23,427 bases of DNA from Moraxella equi. GTDB taxonomy: Bacteria; Pseudomonadota; Gammaproteobacteria; Pseudomonadales; Moraxellaceae. The position numbers and the translations under genes are program-made. Position 1 is the stretch's first letter; every line of letters starts with the position of its first letter. Location of the stretch: positions 1 to 23,427 of the forward strand of contig NZ_MXAP01000068.1 in the NCBI RefSeq assembly GCF_002027555.1. The letters are read 5' to 3'. Below are positions 17,026-23,427 of the stretch, in pieces. Below the pieces are notes generated by a model. It was not told where the DNA came from. It saw only the letters and a list, made by a program, of their open reading frames with translations, and made no database searches.

Positions 17026-20000
17026 TTGAAAGATTTATTAGACATCATGAAAGGCCCTGCTGATGGTGGGGTAAAAGAGTTTGACAGCATTCAAATTTCT
17101 TTGGCAAGCCCTGACACCATCAAATCATGGTCGCACGGCGAAGTCAAAAAACCCGAAACCATTAACTACCGCACCTTTAAGCCTGAGCGTGACGGTTTGT
17201 TTTGTGCCAAAATCTTTGGACCTGTCAAGGATTTTGAGTGTTTGTGTGGCAAATACAAGCGTCGCAAATTTCAAGGTATCATTTGTGAAAAATGTGGCGT
17301 AGAAGTGACTGCCGCCAAAGTTCGTCGTGACCGCATGGGTCATATCGAGCTTGCTTCGCCTGTTGCCCACATTTGGTTCTTAAAATCCTTGCCAAGCCGT
17401 ATCGGTCTATTGCTTGATATTACCTTGCGTGATATCGAGCGTGTGCTGTATTTTGAAAGCTACATCGTCACCGACCCTGGCATGACAGGTCTTGAAAAAT
17501 ACCAATTGCTGGATGATGAGCAATATTTTAATGCCTTAGAACAATACGGCGATGAGTTTATTGCCAAGATGGGTGCAGAAGCCGTTCAAGACTTGCTAAA
17601 AGATATTGATGTTGATGGCGAGATTGATGAGCTGCGTGCGACCATTCCCCAAACAGGCTCTGAGACTAAACTTAAAAAGATGTCAAAACGCTTGCAACTG
17701 TTAGAGGCGTTCCGTGATTCGGGTAACAAGCCTGAATGGATGGTGATGACAGTTTTGCCTGTATTACCACCTGATTTGCGTCCATTGGTACCACTTGAAG
17801 GCGGTCGTTTTGCCACGTCTGATTTGAACGATTTGTATCGCCGTGTCATCAACCGTAATAACCGCCTAAAACGCCTGTTGGAGCTAAATGCCCCTGACAT
17901 CATCGTGCGTAACGAGAAGCGTATGCTTCAAGAAGCGGTCGATGCCTTGCTTGATAACGGTCGTCGTGGACGTGCCATCACAGGTTCAAACAAGCGTCCA
18001 TTAAAATCGCTTGCAGACATGATTAAAGGTAAGCAAGGTCGTTTCCGTCAAAACCTTTTGGGTAAGCGTGTGGACTATTCAGGTCGTTCGGTGATTGTGG
18101 TAGGTCCAACCCTACGTCTGCACCAATGCGGTCTGCCTAAGAAAATGGCATTGGAGCTATTTAAGCCGTTTACTTACGCCAAATTATTGCAAAACAACAT
18201 TGCCCAGACCATCAAAGCTGCCAAAAAAATGGTAGAGCGTGAAGAGCCTGTGGTGTGGGATATGCTCGCCAGCGTCATTCGTGAACATCCTGTGCTACTG
18301 AACCGTGCCCCAACACTTCACCGTCTAGGCTTGCAAGCCTTTGAGCCTGTGCTTATCGAGGGTAAAGCCATTCAGCTCCACCCACTCGTATGTGCGGCAT
18401 TTAACGCCGACTTTGACGGTGACCAAATGGCGGTACACGTGCCACTGACCTTGGAAGCTCAGCTTGAAGCTCGTGCCTTGATGATGTCTACTAATAACAT
18501 CCTATCGCCTGCTAACGGCGAGCCGATTATTGTGCCGTCACAAGACGTGGTGCTCGGTCTGTACTATATCAGCCGTAGCCATGTCAATGCCAAAGGCGAA
18601 AATATGGCGTTTAGTACGGTCAATGAAGCCTTGCGTGCCATTGGTTCTGATGACTTATCTGTCAATGCCAAAATCAAAGTGCGTGTTACTGAGACGATTT
18701 TGGATGAAAGAACTGGCGAGAAAACCACCAAGACCGAAATCAAAGACACGGTTGCAGGGCGTTTGCTGATTTGGAACATCATGCCAGAGGGCATGGCATT
18801 TGAAGAATGCAACAAAGAGATGACCAAGAAAAACATCTCTAAACTGCTAAACTCATGCTATCGCAAACTGGGTGTTAAAGAATCTGTTCTGTTTGCTGAC
18901 CATTTGATGTATCTAGGCTTTGCCCAAGCGACCCTATCAGGTATCTCAATCGGCATGGAAGACATGGTGATTCCGCCAAACAAAAAAGAGATTGTCGATA
19001 CTGCGGACGCCGAGGTGCGTGAGATTGAACAGCAGTTTGAGGGTGGTTTTGTTACCGCAGGTGAACGCTATAACAAAGTGGTTGATATCTGGTCTCGTAC
19101 GTCTGACAAAATCGCCAATGCGATGATGGATAACTTATCGACTGATGAAGTGGTGAACAGTCAAGGTGAGATTGAGAAAGAAAAATCCTTTAACTCCATC
19201 TATATGATGGCAGACTCGGGGGCTCGTGGTAGTGCCACGCAGATTCGTCAGCTTGCTGGTATGCGTGGCTTGATGGCAAAACCAGACGGCTCCATCATTG
19301 AGACACCGATTAAAGCAAACTTTCGTGAAGGCTTGACGGTATTACAGTACTTTATCTCAACGCACGGTGCCCGTAAAGGTCTTGCTGATACCGCCCTAAA
19401 AACTGCTAACTCGGGTTATCTGACCCGTCGTTTGGTAGACGTAGCACAGGACTTGGTGATTACGCATGATGACTGTGGCACCGACGCAGGACAGCTCATG
19501 ACCCCCGTGATTGATGGTGGTGAGATCGTTGAGCGTTTGGGTGACCGTGTATTGGGTCGTGTGACCGCCAAAGATGTTATCAATCACGATGGCGAGGTAG
19601 TTATCCCCGCAGGTATGCTGATTGATGAACGTCTGGTTGAAGTGCTGGACAATAACGCCATTGACGAGGTGTATGTACGTTCAGTTATCACCTGTGAAGC
19701 AACGCAAGGCGTATGTGCTAAGTGTTATGGTCGTGATTTGGCTCGTGGCCATCTTGTAAATATCGGCGAGTCAGTTGGTGTTATGGCAGCCCAGTCCATT
19801 GGTGAACCAGGCACACAGCTAACCATGCGTACGTTCCACGTCGGTGGTGCGGCAAGTGCAGCATCAGTAGACAACAGCGTATCAGTGGGTAATAATGGTA
19901 CAGTGCGTTTTCATAACATGAAAACCGTAGAACACACTGACGGTCATTTGGTGGTCGTCTCTCGTTCGGCAGAAATTGGTGTGGCAGATGCCCAAGGTCG

Positions 20001-21255
20001 TGAGCGTGAGCGTTATAAAGTGCCTTATGGTTCTAACATCTTGGTGCGTGACGGTGCCGAAGTGGGTGCAGGCGATGTCATTGCCAAATGGGATCCGCAT
20101 ACCCACCCAATCATCACCGAGTTTGCTGGTACGGCACGATTTAGCGACATTGCCGATGGCATGACCGCAACCGTTAAGGTAGATGAAACCACAGGCATGA
20201 GCTCCTTTGAGATTTTGGCAAGCAAAGACCGTCCAAGTCTCTCCAAAGACTTACGTCCTGCCATCATCCTAGATACGACAGACGGGCGTGAAGTGGTGTA
20301 CTTCCTACCTGCTGAGACTGTGATTCGTGTGTCAGAGGGCGAGACGGTAACCGCAGGTTCGGTGCTAGGTCGTGTGCCACAAGCCACATCAGGCACCAAA
20401 GACATTACCGGTGGTCTGCCACGAGTGGCTGATTTGTTCGAAGCTCGTAAACCAAAAGACCATGCCATTATGGCAGAGGTGAGTGGTACGGTGTCATTTG
20501 GTAAAGAAACCAAAGGTAAAAACCGCTTTGTCATCACCGATGAAGAGGGTAACGAACACGAAGAACTCATTCCAAAATGGCGTCAAATCAACGTCTTTGA
20601 GGGCGAGCATGTCGAGCGTGGCGAGATTGTCTCTGATGGTCCACAAAATCCACATGACATCTTACGCTTAAAAGGCGAGACGGCATTGGCGAATTACGTG
20701 GTTAATGAGGTTCAAGAGGTTTACCGCTTACAAGGTGTGAAGATTAACGATAAGCACATTGAGGTTATCGTTCGTCAAATGCTCCGTAAAGTAGAAGTGA
20801 TCGACGGTGGTGATTCTAGCTACTTCAAAGGCGACCAAGTGGAATACACCAAAGTGCGTGCCTTGAACGAAGAGCTTATCGCTAATGACAAATTCCCAAT
20901 CGTTTATGAGCGTCAGCTACTGGGTATCACCAAGGCATCGCTTGCCACCGAGTCGTTTATCTCGGCAGCGTCATTCCAAGAGACCACACGTGTCTTGACG
21001 GCGGCGGCAACGATGGGTAAAGTGGACGATTTGTCTGGTCTCAAAGAGAACGTGGTGGTTGGTCGCTTGATTCCTGCTGGTACTGGTTTGGCGTATCATC
21101 AAAACCGTCAACGCCTTGCTGAGCGTGGTTTGGAGCCAGTCATTACCGTAACCGAAGACCCGTACACCAAGCCTGCTGACCCACTACTGGCTGGAACAGA
21201 TGTCAAAGATGACTTTGCAGCGGCATTTGCCAGTGAATTTGGTCAAAGTGAATAA
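17026..21255 (+). CDS. rpoC: DNA-directed RNA polymerase subunit beta'
   Basis: RpoC carries the catalytic magnesium of RNA polymerase. The 1409-residue length nearly equals E. coli RpoC (1407). Visible landmarks are the N-terminal zinc site C72, C74, C87, C90, and the [15 protein letters not shown] motif with D462, D464 and D466 chelating magnesium. A second zinc site has C817, C890, C897 and C900, and the trigger-loop region [16 protein letters not shown] is also present. The start is TTG at 17026: it follows GGAGAA at good spacing and gives MKDLLDIMK, matching the family N terminus, whereas the next ATG at 17047 would remove conserved residues and lacks its own Shine-Dalgarno sequence. It is co-transcribed with rpoB. 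Confidence 0.99.
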   Translation: MKDLLDIMKGPADGGVKEFDSIQISLASPDTIKSWSHGEVKKPETINYRTFKPERDGLFCAKIFGPVKDFECLCGKYKRRKFQGIICEKCGVEVTAAKVRRDRMGHIELASPVAHIWFLKSLPSRIGLLLDITLRDIERVLYFESYIVTDPGMTGLEKYQLLDDEQYFNALEQYGDEFIAKMGAEAVQDLLKDIDVDGEIDELRATIPQTGSETKLKKMSKRLQLLEAFRDSGNKPEWMVMTVLPVLPPDLRPLVPLEGGRFATSDLNDLYRRVINRNNRLKRLLELNAPDIIVRNEKRMLQEAVDALLDNGRRGRAITGSNKRPLKSLADMIKGKQGRFRQNLLGKRVDYSGRSVIVVGPTLRLHQCGLPKKMALELFKPFTYAKLLQNNIAQTIKAAKKMVEREEPVVWDMLASVIREHPVLLNRAPTLHRLGLQAFEPVLIEGKAIQLHPLVCAAFNADFDGDQMAVHVPLTLEAQLEARALMMSTNNILSPANGEPIIVPSQDVVLGLYYISRSHVNAKGENMAFSTVNEALRAIGSDDLSVNAKIKVRVTETILDERTGEKTTKTEIKDTVAGRLLIWNIMPEGMAFEECNKEMTKKNISKLLNSCYRKLGVKESVLFADHLMYLGFAQATLSGISIGMEDMVIPPNKKEIVDTADAEVREIEQQFEGGFVTAGERYNKVVDIWSRTSDKIANAMMDNLSTDEVVNSQGEIEKEKSFNSIYMMADSGARGSATQIRQLAGMRGLMAKPDGSIIETPIKANFREGLTVLQYFISTHGARKGLADTALKTANSGYLTRRLVDVAQDLVITHDDCGTDAGQLMTPVIDGGEIVERLGDRVLGRVTAKDVINHDGEVVIPAGMLIDERLVEVLDNNAIDEVYVRSVITCEATQGVCAKCYGRDLARGHLVNIGESVGVMAAQSIGEPGTQLTMRTFHVGGAASAASVDNSVSVGNNGTVRFHNMKTVEHTDGHLVVVSRSAEIGVADAQGRERERYKVPYGSNILVRDGAEVGAGDVIAKWDPHTHPIITEFAGTARFSDIADGMTATVKVDETTGMSSFEILASKDRPSLSKDLRPAIILDTTDGREVVYFLPAETVIRVSEGETVTAGSVLGRVPQATSGTKDITGGLPRVADLFEARKPKDHAIMAEVSGTVSFGKETKGKNRFVITDEEGNEHEELIPKWRQINVFEGEHVERGEIVSDGPQNPHDILRLKGETALANYVVNEVQEVYRLQGVKINDKHIEVIVRQMLRKVEVIDGGDSSYFKGDQVEYTKVRALNEELIANDKFPIVYERQLLGITKASLATESFISAASFQETTRVLTAAATMGKVDDLSGLKENVVVGRLIPAGTGLAYHQNRQRLAERGLEPVITVTEDPYTKPADPLLAGTDVKDDFAAAFASEFGQSE

Positions 21256-21266
21256 TCTCTAACAAT

Positions 21267-21294
21267 AAAAAAGCTCGCTTAGGCGGGCTTTTTT
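21267..21294 (+). terminator. Terminator of the rpoBC operon
   Basis: AAAAAAGCTCGC (21267-21278) pairs with GCGGGCTTTTTT (21283-21294) over 12 positions (one T-G), loop TTAG, with the T run built into the right arm. It lies 11 bp after the rpoC stop and marks the end of the large block. Confidence 0.92.
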
Positions 21295-22006
<712 letters not shown>

Positions 22007-22048
22007 CTGGGTGAATTGATGGATTGGTAAATTTAATAAGGGGTGATT

Positions 22049-23326
22049 ATGAAAATTTTAGCAAACAAATGGCAAATCGGCTGGCTACTACTACTTGCCA
22101 CAACCGTCCAAGCTGATGACGGCATCAATCATGGCAATAGTGCGTGGGTGCTGACCGCCACGACGTTGGTGCTGATGATGACTTTACCAGGTTTGGCACT
22201 GTTTTATGCTGGCATGGTGCGTAAGAAAAATATCTTATCAACCATGATGCACAGCTTTGGGGCGACAGCGGTGGTGTCGGTGCTGTGGGTGGCGATAGGT
22301 TATTCGTTGGCATTTAGTGATGGTGGTGCTTTGCAAGGGTTTATCGGTGGCACGGCACACGCCATGCTCTCTGGGGTGGGCATTGCCGAGAATAGTGGTG
22401 ATATTCCTTTGGCGTTGTGGGTGATGTTTCAGATGACATTTGCGGTGATTGCGGTGGCGATTTTGGCGGGGTCATTGGCAGAGCGGATGAAATTTGGCTC
22501 ATTTTTGTTGTTCTCAGGCTTGTGGGTATTGTTCGTCTATGTGCCAGTATGTCATTGGGTGTGGGGCGGTGGTTGGCTGACAGGCGATGCGTTGGACTTT
22601 GCCGGTGGGACGGTTGTCCATGTCAATGCCGGTGTGGGCGGTTTGGTGTTAGCACATCTGCTTGGCAAGCGTCAAGACTATGGGCGAGCCAACCTTGCAC
22701 CGCACAACCTTGTCTATGCTTTAATTGGTGCAGGGCTGTTGTGGGTAGGGTGGTTCGGTTTTAATGGTGGTTCGGCTCTGGCAGCAGATGGCGTGGCAGC
22801 GATGGCAATCATCGTCTCGCAGGTGGCGGCAGCGATGGGGTTATTGACGTGGCTGTTGTGTGAATATGTGGTGCGTAAACGGGCATCGGCACTGGGCGGT
22901 GCATCAGGGGCGATAGCAGGTTTGGTGGGCATCACGCCAGCGGCAGGATTTGTGGGTGTGTCAGGGGCGATGGCGATAGGCGTACTGACGGCATTGGGCT
23001 GTTTTGCGATGATACATTATGGCAAAAAACGCCTAGGCGTTGATGATACGCTGGATGCTTTTGGGCTGCATGGCGTGGGCGGTATCATTGGGGCGGTATT
23101 AACTGGTGTGTTTGTCAGCCAAGAGTTATATCCTGATGTGGGACATGAGAGCCTACTAACACAGCTGTGGCTACAAACCGAAGGGGTGCTGGCAACCATG
23201 GCATATTCGGCGGTGGTAACTTTTATCATTGGCATGGCAATCAAAAAGACCATGGGACTGCGTGTTGATGATGAAGCTGAGTATCAAGGGCTTGACTTAG
23301 CCATTCATGGTGAGAAAATTGGTTAA
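22049..23326 (+). CDS. amtB: Ammonium channel AmtB
   Basis: AmtB conducts ammonia/ammonium across the inner membrane as a trimer. The 425-residue precursor has a cleavable signal-like N terminus (residues 1-22, cut probably after VQA), then about eleven membrane helices. The pore twin histidines are H191 in VVHVNAGVGG and H341 in GLHGVGGIIG, and the FYAGM and CHWVWGGGWL motifs are present. The C-terminal tail that contacts GlnK is present: GLRVDDEAEYQGLDLAIHGE. I prefer the ATG at 22049, which is preceded by AAGGGG at five bases; an in-frame GTG at 22043 overlaps that site. Confidence 0.95.
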   Translation: MKILANKWQIGWLLLLATTVQADDGINHGNSAWVLTATTLVLMMTLPGLALFYAGMVRKKNILSTMMHSFGATAVVSVLWVAIGYSLAFSDGGALQGFIGGTAHAMLSGVGIAENSGDIPLALWVMFQMTFAVIAVAILAGSLAERMKFGSFLLFSGLWVLFVYVPVCHWVWGGGWLTGDALDFAGGTVVHVNAGVGGLVLAHLLGKRQDYGRANLAPHNLVYALIGAGLLWVGWFGFNGGSALAADGVAAMAIIVSQVAAAMGLLTWLLCEYVVRKRASALGGASGAIAGLVGITPAAGFVGVSGAMAIGVLTALGCFAMIHYGKKRLGVDDTLDAFGLHGVGGIIGAVLTGVFVSQELYPDVGHESLLTQLWLQTEGVLATMAYSAVVTFIIGMAIKKTMGLRVDDEAEYQGLDLAIHGEKIG

Positions 23327-23332
23327 ATCGAT

Positions 23333-23360
23333 AAGCAAGGGCAGGATTTGTCCTTGCTTT
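23333..23360 (+). terminator. Likely terminator of glnK-amtB
   Basis: AAGCAAGG (23333-23340) pairs with CCTTGCTT (23352-23359) across an 11-base loop, six bases after the amtB stop. Only three T residues follow before the tandem repeat begins, so termination may be incomplete. Confidence 0.55.
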
Positions 23361-23427
23361 ATCCAAAGAGTTTATCCAAAGAGTTTATCCAAAGAGTTTA
23401 TCCAAAGAGTTTATCCAAAGAGTTTAT
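23358..23427 (+). repeat. Perfect 13-bp tandem repeat array (truncated by window end)
   Basis: The unit TTTATCCAAAGAG occurs five times without a mismatch (23358-23370, 23371-23383, 23384-23396, 23397-23409, 23410-23422), and a sixth copy starts at 23423 and is cut off by the window end. The first unit begins inside the right arm of the amtB terminator hairpin. The unit length is not a multiple of three and the array lies outside any gene. The identity of the copies points to recent expansion or strong conservation. Each unit contains TTATCCAAA, one mismatch from the DnaA box TTATCCACA. The full copy number is not visible. Confidence 0.95.

Noticed and set aside
23358..23427. CRISPR array
   Set aside because: The repeats are 13 bp, directly adjacent, with no spacers between them and no cas gene in the window.

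Overview
The window looks like a chromosomal segment of a gammaproteobacterium of the family Moraxellaceae, most likely Moraxella. The reasons are the RNA polymerase, ribosomal, ZipA and BolA protein sequences, the zipA-ligA pair, the moderate-to-low GC content with AT-rich spacers, and the short intergenic palindromes. The genus is an inference from sequence character, not from a database search. No phage, IS element, CRISPR array or complete foreign island is visible.

Layout. (1) Positions 1-2361, mostly minus strand: two imperfect 17-bp palindromes, an AT-rich orphan membrane protein gene overlapping the end of lgt by 4 bp, a terminator, then a small glycine-rich lipoprotein downstream of bolA. 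(2) Positions 2362-8019, plus strand: a small cysteine-rich oxidoreductase-like protein, ferrochelatase hemH with a Fur-like palindrome upstream, zipA-ligA (cell division and DNA ligase), and an EamA-type exporter. (3) A convergent terminator and a divergent gene for a secreted DUF302 protein lie next to tRNA-Trp. (4) Positions 8640-21294, plus strand: the transcription/translation block tRNA-Trp, secE, nusG, rplK-rplA, rplJ-rplL, rpoB-rpoC. It is broken into modules by recognisable promoters before tRNA-Trp, rplK, rplJ and rpoB. It carries structured leaders before rplK, rplJ (a clear L10 leader) and rpoB, an intrinsic terminator after rplL that overlaps the rpoB promoter, and a strong terminator after rpoC. 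(5) Positions 21668-23326: glnK-amtB, the nitrogen-sensing PII protein and ammonium channel. (6) From 23358 to the right edge: a perfect 13-bp tandem repeat, cut off by the window end.

The most unusual points are the regulatory spacers of the rplK-rpoC block, the terminal 13-bp array (each unit holds a one-mismatch DnaA-box-like 9-mer), the TTG start of rpoC, the strong use of leucine codon CTA in rplA, and the orphan gene coupled to lgt. I do not see a clearly new multi-gene system. The coding content is mostly conserved housekeeping, and the best candidates for something undescribed are non-coding.
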